Shown here: piece after piece, positions 29,565 to 38,023 of the stretch | Numbering within the stretch: position 1 is the stretch's first letter | How the letters are laid out: each line of letters begins with the position of its first letter | The notes under the pieces: model-generated | What the model saw: only the letters and a program-made list of their open reading frames with translations | Database searches by the model: none | Told to the model about the DNA's origin: nothing | Assembly (NCBI RefSeq): GCF_001457695.1 | Contig: NZ_LN831025.1 | Location: 1,426,001-1,490,000 of the forward strand | Direction of reading: 5' to 3' | DNA: 64,000 nt | Source: Campylobacter jejuni | GTDB lineage: Bacteria > Campylobacterota > Campylobacteria > Campylobacterales > Campylobacteraceae | Made by a program: the position numbers and the translations under genes

Positions 29565-29911
29565 TGCGTGTAGGCTGTGATATCATCGCCATTTCTAGAA
29601 TAGAAAAAATTCATTCTAGACATGGCAAAAATTTTTTGGATAAATTTCTAAGCCCAAAAGAACAAATACTCATTAAAAATCCAGCAACTCTAGCAGGTCT
29701 TTGGGCTGCTAAAGAAGCCGCTAGCAAGGCTTTGGGTGTTGGAATTTGTGAATTATGCAGTTTTTTTGATATTGAAATATCAAAAGATGAAAAAAACGCG
29801 CCTAAATTAAAATATTCTCAAAAAATTACAAAAGATTTTAATATCACTCAAACTTCCCTAAGTATTTCTCATGATAATGGTTTTGCTATAGCCATAGTGG
29901 CTGTAGTTTGA
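29564..29911 (+). CDS. acpS: Holo-[acyl-carrier-protein] synthase
   Basis: Transfers 4'-phosphopantetheine to apo-ACP. It is 115 aa, normal for AcpS. MRVGCDIIAISRI carries the metal-binding aspartate and LWAAKEAASKALGVG the second motif with Glu and Lys. It converges on the next gene with the two stop codons directly abutting (29909-29911 and 29912-29914) and no terminator between. Confidence 0.94.
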   Translation: MRVGCDIIAISRIEKIHSRHGKNFLDKFLSPKEQILIKNPATLAGLWAAKEAASKALGVGICELCSFFDIEISKDEKNAPKLKYSQKITKDFNITQTSLSISHDNGFAIAIVAVV

Positions 29912-30331
29912 TTATTTTCCTATAGTTTGCTTGTCTAAATTTCTTGAAAGTATGAAATCCACCACAGGTTGTTCTCTTTTGTTTGCTCTTTTACAATGAT
30001 CTTTTTGAAAAAAATCTGTGATTTTTATAACAATCCTTGCCCATTTTTTGCGATTTCTTTCACGCCACGCATGAGAAGAAACGCTCTCCCAAGCATAGCC
30101 ATTAAACAAGCTTGCATTTACAAAATGATCTAAGGCTCTAACACCCTGTCTTGCTCGTGCGGTATTAAAAAAAATTCCTATAATCACGATAAAAAGATAT
30201 CCTAAAACTGCTAAAGGTACTATTGCACAAAGCAGAATAGTCCCTGCTAATTTTTCTTTTAAGCTTCCTTTTAAAGTGCGTTTTACACGACGACGAAAAT
30301 TGGCGCGAATTTTAGTTCTAACTCTTTTCAT
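29912..30331 (-). CDS. Small basic membrane protein (Cj1410c type)
   Basis: A 139-residue protein with an Arg/Lys-rich N-terminus, one strong membrane helix (about 29-55, LAGTILLCAIVPLAVLGYLF) and a basic soluble C-terminus. I recognise no family. It overlaps the P450 gene by 4 bp, so these and the following hydrolase-like gene form one operon read towards it. Confidence 0.7.
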   Translation of the reverse strand: MKRVRTKIRANFRRRVKRTLKGSLKEKLAGTILLCAIVPLAVLGYLFIVIIGIFFNTARARQGVRALDHFVNASLFNGYAWESVSSHAWRERNRKKWARIVIKITDFFQKDHCKRANKREQPVVDFILSRNLDKQTIGK

Positions 30332-31689
30332 AGCTTTCTTTTGCTAAATTTTATCCTCATACCATTAGCCGAACGCACTGTTAAACGCCCTACTACATCA
30401 GGTACAAAACCTTCTTCAAGTTCTAGTTTGTAAGTTTTTAAAATATTAGCCAAAATCAAAATCGCTTCTTGCATAGCAAAACCTTGTCCTATACAAATTC
30501 TTTCCCCTACCCCAAAAGGCAAATAAGCATCTTTTTTGTACTCTCCTTCAAAACGAGAAGGATTAAATCCATGCGGATTTGTCCAAAATTCTTCATGTCT
30601 GTGTATCAGCCAAGGAGCAATCACCACCCCAGAACCTTTTTTAATAAGCTTATCTCTAACTTGAGTATCTTTTTTTGCCTCTCTTGCAAAAAACCCAACA
30701 GGAGGATAAAGTCTTAAAGATTCTTTAAAAATATTTGTTAAGTATTTAAACTGTCTTAGATGCGAAATTTCAATGACTCCACCCTGTAAAACCTGAGTAA
30801 TCTCCTCGTAAGCTTTTTCTTGCTCCTTAGGATAAAGACTAAGCAAATAAAGCGTCCATGTCAAAGAACTTGCTGTGGTTTCATGTCCTGCTAAAAAAAG
30901 CATAGCCACTTGATCTAAAATTTCCTCAAAAGAAAAACGCTTATTTGTATCAGCATCCACTACTAAAAGCAAAGATCCTAAAATATCTTCAAATTCTGCA
31001 TTATCTGCCATATCATATCTTGGTTTTATGATATCACTTAAAACCTGTCTGATCACATCTCCGGCCTTAGCACGCTTACAATCTCCTAACACATAAGAAA
31101 GCCATTTTGGAAAACGAAACATACGACGCATGGCTGTATGCACGCTTTGCTCTTGAAAAGTCACAAATGCGTTTAAGATTTTTTTACCTTTTTCCTCATC
31201 GAGTTTTGAAGACATAATGGTGCGAAAAATCACATCAGCGGTAATAAAAGTCATAGCTTCATCTACTTCGATAACAGCATGATTTGGATACTTGCTAAAA
31301 CGATCCATCATATCTGCCACAGCTTCACTCATAAGATTAAACACTTTATTGATACGAGTCATTTCAAAACTTGGACGCAAAAGCTCTCTTTGTTTTTTCC
31401 AAACTTCACCATTTGTAGTAAAAATACTCTCCCCTAAAAGCGGACTTAAAAGCTCATGTAAAAATGCACTTTTAGGAAATTCTCTAACCTCATCAACCAT
31501 CATTCTTTTAACTTCTTTAGTGTCATTTATGACATAAAGATCAAAATTTGGCATCTTCACATAGCCTGTTTGCATTTTATAACTACGCTCATAAAGCCCG
31601 TCAAGCCAAGATCTACGCTTTAACAAAAAAGTTAAAAGCGTAGAAGCTTTATTTTTATAAGGTTTTGGAAAAAAGGGGCATTCACTCAT
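30328..31689 (-). CDS. Cytochrome P450 (Cj1411c type)
   Basis: A 453-residue haem monooxygenase. The I-helix AGHETTAS, the K-helix ESLRLYPP (ExxR) and the haem loop FGVGERICIGQG with the cysteine ligand are all present, so the enzyme should be functional. P450s are rare in small epsilonproteobacterial genomes; this is the only one known to me in C. jejuni. It overlaps its neighbours by 4 bp on both sides, beside the capsule genes. The substrate is unknown. No membrane anchor is visible. Confidence 0.93.
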   Translation of the reverse strand: MSECPFFPKPYKNKASTLLTFLLKRRSWLDGLYERSYKMQTGYVKMPNFDLYVINDTKEVKRMMVDEVREFPKSAFLHELLSPLLGESIFTTNGEVWKKQRELLRPSFEMTRINKVFNLMSEAVADMMDRFSKYPNHAVIEVDEAMTFITADVIFRTIMSSKLDEEKGKKILNAFVTFQEQSVHTAMRRMFRFPKWLSYVLGDCKRAKAGDVIRQVLSDIIKPRYDMADNAEFEDILGSLLLVVDADTNKRFSFEEILDQVAMLFLAGHETTASSLTWTLYLLSLYPKEQEKAYEEITQVLQGGVIEISHLRQFKYLTNIFKESLRLYPPVGFFAREAKKDTQVRDKLIKKGSGVVIAPWLIHRHEEFWTNPHGFNPSRFEGEYKKDAYLPFGVGERICIGQGFAMQEAILILANILKTYKLELEEGFVPDVVGRLTVRSANGMRIKFSKRKL

Positions 31690-32807
31690 ATTTTTACCTT
31701 TTCTTCTAAAAATTTAGGCATTATGATGAAAGAAAAAAAATCATAATCACCTTTAACACTAATACTATAAAGATATAAAAAGTGCGCTTTGTTTTTATCT
31801 CTTTTTATTTTTTTATACTCATGTTTTTCATATAAAGTGTGAAATTTAGCACTTAAAAATGGGGGTGTAAATTTAGCATTTACGCCACTCGTGCGGAAAA
31901 AATCCACTTGAGGAAAACATGCTCCATCAATAATCGATGTGTAATCATACCATTTTAAATCAAACCTTGAAACAAATTCAAGCTTCTTTCTAAATTCATC
32001 CGCTTTTTTTTGATAACTCACTAAAGGAATGCATTCTCCTAAAGTAAGAATTTTTAATTTACGAAGTAAAGATAAATCTAAATTTTGTCTTAAAATACAC
32101 TCCAAAACTTCTATACAAACTATAGTTCCAACACTATGTGCTACTAAAACAAGTTCATAATCTTGTTTATTTTCATTTTGTTTTAGCTTATCTACTATGG
32201 TATTCGCAAAAAGCTTGATTCTTTCTTGCATAGTGCCTGTTTTTTTGTCTTGCCAAGTAGCACAAAAAGCACAAATTCTTGCTATCCAAAATACAGCTAA
32301 TTTCTTACCTAATTTAAATAAAAAATGATTTAGTAAAAATCCTAAAAAACATCCTATGATAATAGCTAAAGAAAAATGCATATAATTTTGCAAAAAAGCA
32401 AAACTTCCAAAAGCCAAAACCAAAGAAAATAGTAAAGAAAATAACACATAAAAAAAAGGATAATAACCTGTGATAAGTTGATAAATCGACTCTTTGCCAA
32501 ATTTGATAAAAAGCCCTGTGATAGTATAAATTCTAAAAAAACTATAACAATCTGCCAAAGCATCTTTATAATTTTCTGACCAATTTTTCTTAACAATATC
32601 ATTCCATGTTAAAAAATGATATTTAGTTTGTACTCCTTCGCAAGAAATTTGAAAAAAAGGAAATTGCTCATTTTTTTCAATTTTACTTAAATCAACTTTA
32701 ATGTTAAAAACATGAGAATAATCTTTTAGGTTTTTTTTAAATAAATCATAATAAAATCTATAACTTTTAGGATCATATCCTGCTATATAAAATACTTCCC
32801 TATCCAT
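31686..32807 (-). CDS. Membrane protein with lipase-like serine motif (Cj1412c type)
   Basis: A 373-residue protein with two membrane helices at about 115-165 and, after them, LVLVAHSVGTIV, a G/A-H-S-x-G nucleophile elbow of alpha/beta hydrolases. The catalytic acid and histidine are not obvious. First gene of the operon with the P450 and the small basic membrane protein. A role in lipid or capsule-anchor processing is a guess based on location. Confidence 0.7.
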   Translation of the reverse strand: MDREVFYIAGYDPKSYRFYYDLFKKNLKDYSHVFNIKVDLSKIEKNEQFPFFQISCEGVQTKYHFLTWNDIVKKNWSENYKDALADCYSFFRIYTITGLFIKFGKESIYQLITGYYPFFYVLFSLLFSLVLAFGSFAFLQNYMHFSLAIIIGCFLGFLLNHFLFKLGKKLAVFWIARICAFCATWQDKKTGTMQERIKLFANTIVDKLKQNENKQDYELVLVAHSVGTIVCIEVLECILRQNLDLSLLRKLKILTLGECIPLVSYQKKADEFRKKLEFVSRFDLKWYDYTSIIDGACFPQVDFFRTSGVNAKFTPPFLSAKFHTLYEKHEYKKIKRDKNKAHFLYLYSISVKGDYDFFSFIIMPKFLEEKVKI

Positions 32808-32830
32808 ACAATAATTTCTTTTTGCTTTTA

Positions 32831-32839
32831 ATTATAACA
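32831..32839 (-). promoter_or_regulatory. Extended -10 promoter of the P450 operon
   Basis: On the minus strand TGTTATAAT (TG plus a perfect -10) lies 24 bases before the ATG of the hydrolase-like gene, in the 72-bp gap after kpsS. The P450 operon can therefore be transcribed independently of the capsule operon. Confidence 0.65.
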
Positions 32840-32879
32840 ACTTTGCTTTAAAAGCTCTCTTAATCAAAGCTTTTTAGTC

Positions 32880-34064
32880 TTATTTGTCTAAAAAGAAATT
32901 TTTATAAAAATTGCCGTTGAATTGATTAGTTTGTAAAAGATATTTTTTAAAATTACATACCAAAACAGGATTGGGTTTATAAGCATGAGCTTCACGCCAA
33001 AAAAATTGAAGTTTTTTTGGATAAGATAAGCCTTCAAAATCATAAAAAGCATTGCCACAAACCTTAGTCGGACAGCCTTCTAAAATAGCACTAAGGCCTA
33101 CTGTTGAATTTATAGTAATACAACCCAAAGCCTTTCTTAAAAGAACTGGCAAGTGGGTATCATGAACATATAAAACCCTTCCTTCTACATGATATTTTTG
33201 ACTTAAATCATTTATGAGTTTAGAATAATTCTTATAGCCCCTATCCATGGGATGGTGTTTAAAAACTAGATAAGATTTAGCTCTTGCATGGTTTGCAAAA
33301 GAAAGTATGGTTTCCTCTATAAAGTGCTCTATGCTTTTTTTGTAATGATATTTAATTTGCGTATCGCTATAAACTTGTAAAATCGCCAAAAAGTACTTTT
33401 TTTCTAAATTATAAATCTTTTCATTTAGTTTTTTTTCTGTAATCTTATAAAGATACTTTCTATACAATGATCTAAACCAAAATAAAAATTCAAAAGGATA
33501 TAAAGTGCGATGATGAAGTTTGTTGTTAAAAAATGGAGCCAAAATAAAAGCAAACAACCAATACAAAAAAGCATCAAAAGCCATAAATTTAAATCCACCT
33601 GGAATTTCTTTTATGCTTTCTTTGGTAAAAATATTTTGAGAAAGATAAAAATTTTTATCACGCGGTAAAGAAGAATTTGCATTCACCCCATCTTTTTCCA
33701 AAGTAATACAATAAGGCCTTAAATATCCTTCTTCAAAAATCCATATTTCAATTCCTAATTCTTTAGCCACTTTAATAGCCTTAGCATGGATAATACGACA
33801 ATCATTATACATTAAAATAGCATCGATTTTTTTGCTTTGAAAAAAATCTCTATAGAAATTTTCAAGATCTTTTTCATCGCACTTACACCTCGTTCCACTA
33901 GGATAGAAAAAAAAATCTCCACCGTTAAAATTGAGTTTAAAAACTTTGGTTTGTTTTTTTTTCATTTTTATTGCAAGATGATGAAAAAAATTTCCCACAG
34001 GCCCTTGCAAGAGTAAAACATTTTTACTAGTAAATTCTTGCTGCAATTTTTTAGAAATTTTCAT
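32880..34064 (-). CDS. kpsS: Capsule lipid-linker beta-Kdo transferase KpsS
   Basis: Adds the first beta-Kdo to lyso-phosphatidylglycerol, beginning the linker on which group 2 type capsules are built. It is 394 aa. Features seen: VLLQGPVGNFF near the N-terminus, EEGYLRPYCITLE at about 120, VFKHHPMDRGYKNY, TINSTVGLSAILEG and GNAFYDFEGLSYP, all typical of the KpsS/KpsC (GT99/GT107) fold. The ATG is preceded by a G10 tract instead of a normal AGGA site. Confidence 0.93.
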   Translation of the reverse strand: MKISKKLQQEFTSKNVLLLQGPVGNFFHHLAIKMKKKQTKVFKLNFNGGDFFFYPSGTRCKCDEKDLENFYRDFFQSKKIDAILMYNDCRIIHAKAIKVAKELGIEIWIFEEGYLRPYCITLEKDGVNANSSLPRDKNFYLSQNIFTKESIKEIPGGFKFMAFDAFLYWLFAFILAPFFNNKLHHRTLYPFEFLFWFRSLYRKYLYKITEKKLNEKIYNLEKKYFLAILQVYSDTQIKYHYKKSIEHFIEETILSFANHARAKSYLVFKHHPMDRGYKNYSKLINDLSQKYHVEGRVLYVHDTHLPVLLRKALGCITINSTVGLSAILEGCPTKVCGNAFYDFEGLSYPKKLQFFWREAHAYKPNPVLVCNFKKYLLQTNQFNGNFYKNFFLDK

Positions 34065-34075
34065 AAATTCGTAAT

Positions 34076-34085
34076 CCCCCCCCCC
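34076..34085 (-). repeat. G10 homopolymer between kpsC and kpsS
   Basis: Ten C on the plus strand, ten G in the transcript. It lies 7 bases after the kpsC stop (34093-34095) and ends 11 bases before the kpsS ATG, where the ribosome binding site should be. The tract is outside both coding frames, so slippage cannot cause a frameshift; it could change kpsS translation or coupling to kpsC. Confidence 0.9.
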
Positions 34086-34092
34086 GTCCGTA

Positions 34093-36159
34093 TTATTTTA
34101 TGATATTTTCAACAATGCGTCTCATACGTCTTAATAAAAAATTTCTTAAATCTATAATTATTTTAAGATAAGATTTAGAAAAATAATCTTTTTGTAAATT
34201 TAGCATTATATCTAAACAAACTTCAATTTCACATAAAATTTTTGTTTTAGGATTTATATATCTTGGATATGTGATTAAAGCACCTGCTACAAGCTCTTCT
34301 AGGCTTAGTTTTCTTGTTCTTCTTTCGCATTTATGTTTATCTTTTGTTAAACCCCAGCCTGCATAAAAAGGCATACCATAAGTAAAAACTTTTTTAGCTC
34401 TTAAAAGAGCATCAAAACCACTTGTAGAAGTAATAGTGTGAATTTCATCAGCAATTTTTATAGCACTATCAATACTGCAATCTTTTACAATCTCATCGCA
34501 AAATTCCAAGATAAGCTTTTCATCTTTTAAACCCACACGGTTACCACTTAACACATCAGGATGTGGCTTAAAGATGATATAAGCATCTTGATTTTTAGCA
34601 CGCACCTCCTTAAGCAAATCAAGAGTAGATAAGCCAAAACCTCCTAAAATCATCGAAGCATCATCTTCAACTTGAGCAGGGATTAAAATAATCTTTTGTC
34701 CTATTTTGGCATTGATCTTTAAATTTTCATGCTTTAAGCCATTATATTTTGAAAAGCGGTTCTCAAGTAAGATTTTTATAATATTTTTTGCCCTATTTAG
34801 CATATTTTCATCAAAAATTTCATTTTGCAAAAGCTCTTCTAATTTGCTTGCTTTATTTGGATCTATGTAAAGTCCTTTATCATCAACGATTAAAGAAAAA
34901 GGGCGCGTAAGATCAGAACCTAAAGAAATTGAACGGATAAAACCATCTTCAACTAAAGAAATTTTAGGACTAAAATTAGTTAAATTTTGCTCTTTTGCCT
35001 TTGTTAAAAGCAAATTTTTAAGAGTATTTTCATCATATTTTTTACCCCAAATAAAGAATTTATCATCTTCTTTAAGCTTGTATCTAACTAAAGATTTAAT
35101 AGAATTTAAAAAAATAATTTCATTATCTTTAGCTTTAAAAAAAGGCTTGATAAAATGCCTTTTCCATAAGGTAAAGCCTAGCATAAAAAGCCTGTTAGAA
35201 TTTACCTTTTCTATATCTTTATATTTTGCTAAAGTTTGAATAGTATCAAAAATATTACTTTTTTGATTTAAACAAGGATTAAAATACTCGCTATAAAGTA
35301 TATAAGCAGCATAGAAAACTTCTTCTAAACTTCTTTTTTGCATCCTTCTTTTACACTCTAATTTATCTTTTGTTAGACCCCAGCCCGCATAAAAAGGCAT
35401 GCCATAACAAATACACTCACATTCTTGCATCAAAGCTTCAAAACCCATACCAGAAGTTTTGGTATAAACCTTATCAAAAAACTCAAGCAAGGCTATGGGA
35501 TTAAAATTTTCAGTGATTAAAATACATTCTTTAGGCAAGGAATTTATATCTAAATCACTTTGTTTTTTACCACTTAAAACATCAGGATGGATTTTTATAT
35601 AAATTTTAGAATCAGGATTTTCTTTTATGGCATCTTTTATCATATCGACAGTTTTAAAATCTTTAGCAAGCCCAAATTCAAGCGAGGCATCATTGGCTGT
35701 TTGAGTGATGATTAAAACCCTTTTTTCATCTTTTTGAAAATAATCATCTGGGATATCAAGATTGTTATTATACTTGCTAATTTTATATTTTTTGATAAGC
35801 TCTATAGCTTTTTTAGCTTGCTTGATTTCTTCATCTTTAAATTCATAAGTATTTAAAAGATTTTCAAGCTTTGAGGGCATTGTTCCATCATAATAAATGC
35901 CTATATCATCTTTAACCATAGAAAAACTTGGGCTATTTTCAACCCCTAAGTTTAATGATCGGATAAATCCATCTTCTAAAAGTATGAATTTAGCCTTATG
36001 TTTTTTTGCCAAATTCATAGCTTTTAAACCTGATTTTTTGCGCCCCCAGCCAAAGAAAAGATCATCTTTGTTGATTTTTAAATTTCTCTTATATAAAAAA
36101 ATGCTGTAAAAATTTCTAACATTAGCGATAAGTTTTTTTGATGTTGAGTAATACTTCAC
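34093..36159 (-). CDS. kpsC: Capsule lipid-linker Kdo transferase KpsC (double domain)
   Basis: Extends the poly-beta-Kdo linker of the capsule anchor. Its 688 residues are two copies of one domain: FIRSLNLGVENSPSFSMVKD and FIRSISLGSDLTRPFSLIVD correspond, and YGMPFYAGWGLTKDK occurs once in each half (about 255 and 610). This matches the two active sites described for KpsC, which alternate beta-2,4 and beta-2,7 linkages. It overlaps the kinase gene by 4 bp upstream. Confidence 0.95.
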   Translation of the reverse strand: MKYYSTSKKLIANVRNFYSIFLYKRNLKINKDDLFFGWGRKKSGLKAMNLAKKHKAKFILLEDGFIRSLNLGVENSPSFSMVKDDIGIYYDGTMPSKLENLLNTYEFKDEEIKQAKKAIELIKKYKISKYNNNLDIPDDYFQKDEKRVLIITQTANDASLEFGLAKDFKTVDMIKDAIKENPDSKIYIKIHPDVLSGKKQSDLDINSLPKECILITENFNPIALLEFFDKVYTKTSGMGFEALMQECECICYGMPFYAGWGLTKDKLECKRRMQKRSLEEVFYAAYILYSEYFNPCLNQKSNIFDTIQTLAKYKDIEKVNSNRLFMLGFTLWKRHFIKPFFKAKDNEIIFLNSIKSLVRYKLKEDDKFFIWGKKYDENTLKNLLLTKAKEQNLTNFSPKISLVEDGFIRSISLGSDLTRPFSLIVDDKGLYIDPNKASKLEELLQNEIFDENMLNRAKNIIKILLENRFSKYNGLKHENLKINAKIGQKIILIPAQVEDDASMILGGFGLSTLDLLKEVRAKNQDAYIIFKPHPDVLSGNRVGLKDEKLILEFCDEIVKDCSIDSAIKIADEIHTITSTSGFDALLRAKKVFTYGMPFYAGWGLTKDKHKCERRTRKLSLEELVAGALITYPRYINPKTKILCEIEVCLDIMLNLQKDYFSKSYLKIIIDLRNFLLRRMRRIVENIIK

Positions 36160-36668
36160 AATGCCAATTTCTTTATTATAAGTTCAACTTTTTCTTCTAA
36201 ATTATTTCGACAAGAATTATTGATCACTAAATCAGCCTCTGGTTTATCAAATTCTATATCAACACCAACTACATTATCAATTTCTTTATTTAAAGCCTTA
36301 GTATAAAGCCCTTTTTGATCTCTTTGCATTAATTCATGCATATCGCATTCTATATAAATTTCATAATAATTTTTTAATTGCTTTCTATTGTAATCATAAA
36401 TCTCATTAAACATTGAAATCGTAGTGACAATAACTATCATACCTTGATCGTTTAAAAATTTTGCAAATTTAGCTCTTTTCAAAGCCATATCTATGCGACC
36501 TTGTCTATCGTATGCATAATGTCCTAATATTTCTCTTAACTCATCTCCATCGAGATAAATAAGGTTTTTATATTTTAGTTTTAATTTTTCATACAAAGCT
36601 TGACCTATAGTTGTTTTTCCGCTTCCAGCTAAACCAGTAAGCCAAATAATATAAGGACTATTTATCAA
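36156..36668 (-). CDS. MeOPN-pathway kinase, adenylylsulfate-kinase-like (Cj1415c type)
   Basis: A 170-residue P-loop kinase resembling CysC: WLTGLAGSGKTTIGQALY is the Walker A region and YLDGDELRE the partner motif. In C. jejuni the orthologue Cj1415 phosphorylates the ribose 3'-OH of cytidine diphosphoramidate, parallel to how CysC makes PAPS. It belongs to the four-gene MeOPN donor cluster and overlaps its upstream neighbour by 11 bp. Confidence 0.9.
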   Translation of the reverse strand: MINSPYIIWLTGLAGSGKTTIGQALYEKLKLKYKNLIYLDGDELREILGHYAYDRQGRIDMALKRAKFAKFLNDQGMIVIVTTISMFNEIYDYNRKQLKNYYEIYIECDMHELMQRDQKGLYTKALNKEIDNVVGVDIEFDKPEADLVINNSCRNNLEEKVELIIKKLAL

Positions 36669-37419
36669 TTTGCACCTCTAAATCACTCATAAAATCAATT
36701 TCACACCAATTGCCATCAATTTCCACTGCTTTTGCGTTGTTGTATTTTTCAATTAAAGCTTGCAAAAAACTTGTCATGTACATATTTTCAAAATTTTTAT
36801 TATCATATAAAATATCTCGATCAAGCATTTCATAAAAAGCAATAACTTCGGAAAGAAATTGATAAGAAAATTTAAAAAGTCCTATATATTGAGCTTCTAT
36901 CTCATCATAGGCATTAGCTTTTTTTCCAAGTTCTATAATATAACCATTTGTCATCTTTAATGTTTCAGCATCTTCTAAAGGATTTGCAAAGCGTTTGCTC
37001 CAAAGCTTACGCCAAGACTTATCAACTACTATAGCAAGTTCTTCTTTGGCATTTATAAGCTTTTGCACGCAATCTTGAAAATAAACAATATCCGCATAAG
37101 AAATAATCAAATCTTGTTTTTCTTCGATGCATTTTAATATAAAATCTTTAGCGCAAAAAAAAGTATGAACCATATTGGTTTTATCATATTTTGAATTAAT
37201 AAAAAAATGCTCGATATCATATTTATTAAGATAATTTTTTAGCACTTCGTTTAAATATCCACCCACAACAGCTATTTCATTTATACCTGCTGATTTTAAA
37301 GCTTCGATTTCATAATCTATGATTTTTTTATTCTTATACTCAACCATACACTTTGGTTGATCTTTTGTTAAAGGCATCAGCCTTGATCCAAAACCTGCTG
37401 CTAAGATAATTGCATTCAT
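36658..37419 (-). CDS. CTP:phosphoglutamine cytidylyltransferase (Cj1416c type)
   Basis: A 253-residue nucleotidyltransferase with N-terminal MNAIILAAGFGSRLMPLTKDQPK, the sugar-nucleotide pyrophosphorylase motif with signature Gly and Lys. The orthologue Cj1416 uses CTP and L-glutamine phosphate to make CDP-L-glutamine in MeOPN synthesis. By sequence alone it looks like a sugar-phosphate or choline-phosphate cytidylyltransferase; the assignment rests on the intact cluster. Confidence 0.9.
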   Translation of the reverse strand: MNAIILAAGFGSRLMPLTKDQPKCMVEYKNKKIIDYEIEALKSAGINEIAVVGGYLNEVLKNYLNKYDIEHFFINSKYDKTNMVHTFFCAKDFILKCIEEKQDLIISYADIVYFQDCVQKLINAKEELAIVVDKSWRKLWSKRFANPLEDAETLKMTNGYIIELGKKANAYDEIEAQYIGLFKFSYQFLSEVIAFYEMLDRDILYDNKNFENMYMTSFLQALIEKYNNAKAVEIDGNWCEIDFMSDLEVQIDK

Positions 37420-37420
37420 A

Positions 37421-38023
37421 TTATTCCTTGATTAAACTAAACCACTCTCTTAAAATTTGAATATTATTAAGCCCATTTTCTCTTTCAATATGCCACATAA
37501 TACCAAAAATATTTTCATACTTATGTTTAAAAGCTTCTATGGTATTATCTTCTGCTAAGCAAAGTTCTACAAGATCTTCGCCTAATTTTTCAATAGCAAA
37601 ATTATGAAAAGAATTGCTTATAAATTTTTCTTTTGAGAAAAATACTTCATGTTTGCCTATATGATTTTCACAAGGACTTATATGGCTGTTAAAATAATGA
37701 GCTATCATCTGAGCCCCTCTGCAAATTCCTAAAAGTGGTATTTTTTCTTCTAAACAAATTTCTATAACTTGCTTTTCATATAAATCCCTCTTTTTAGATA
37801 AAACATTAGGACTATAAAAACTTAAATCATTGCCACCGCTTAATATCACAGCTTTTATTAGATGTTTATAATGAGAAAAATCTATTTCATAGCTAAGAGG
37901 AAGAGGAGTAAAATTTTTAAATAAATCTTTATTAAATAATTTTCCCCAATCCAAAGCCAAACATTCTCTTTCTTCATGATAACTTTCGTTGCAAATAAGC
38001 CTTTGAGTAATACCTATAAACAA
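37421..38023 (-). CDS. CDP-L-glutamine amidohydrolase, class I glutamine amidotransferase fold (Cj1417c type)
   Basis: A 200-residue enzyme with the GICRGAQMI nucleophile elbow (catalytic Cys at about 100) and [10 protein letters not shown] near the C-terminus holding the His-x-Glu of the triad. The orthologue Cj1417 hydrolyses CDP-L-glutamine to cytidine diphosphoramidate and glutamate, releasing the P-N unit. It sits between the glutamine kinase (10-bp overlap) and the cytidylyltransferase (1-bp gap). Confidence 0.9.
   Translation of the reverse strand: MFIGITQRLICNESYHEERECLALDWGKLFNKDLFKNFTPLPLSYEIDFSHYKHLIKAVILSGGNDLSFYSPNVLSKKRDLYEKQVIEICLEEKIPLLGICRGAQMIAHYFNSHISPCENHIGKHEVFFSKEKFISNSFHNFAIEKLGEDLVELCLAEDNTIEAFKHKYENIFGIMWHIERENGLNNIQILREWFSLIKE

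Noticed and set aside
34076-34085. G10 tract as an ON/OFF frameshift switch of kpsC or kpsS
   Set aside because: The tract lies after the kpsC stop and before the kpsS ATG, and no in-frame start for kpsS exists upstream of it, so frame cannot change; only expression effects remain possible.
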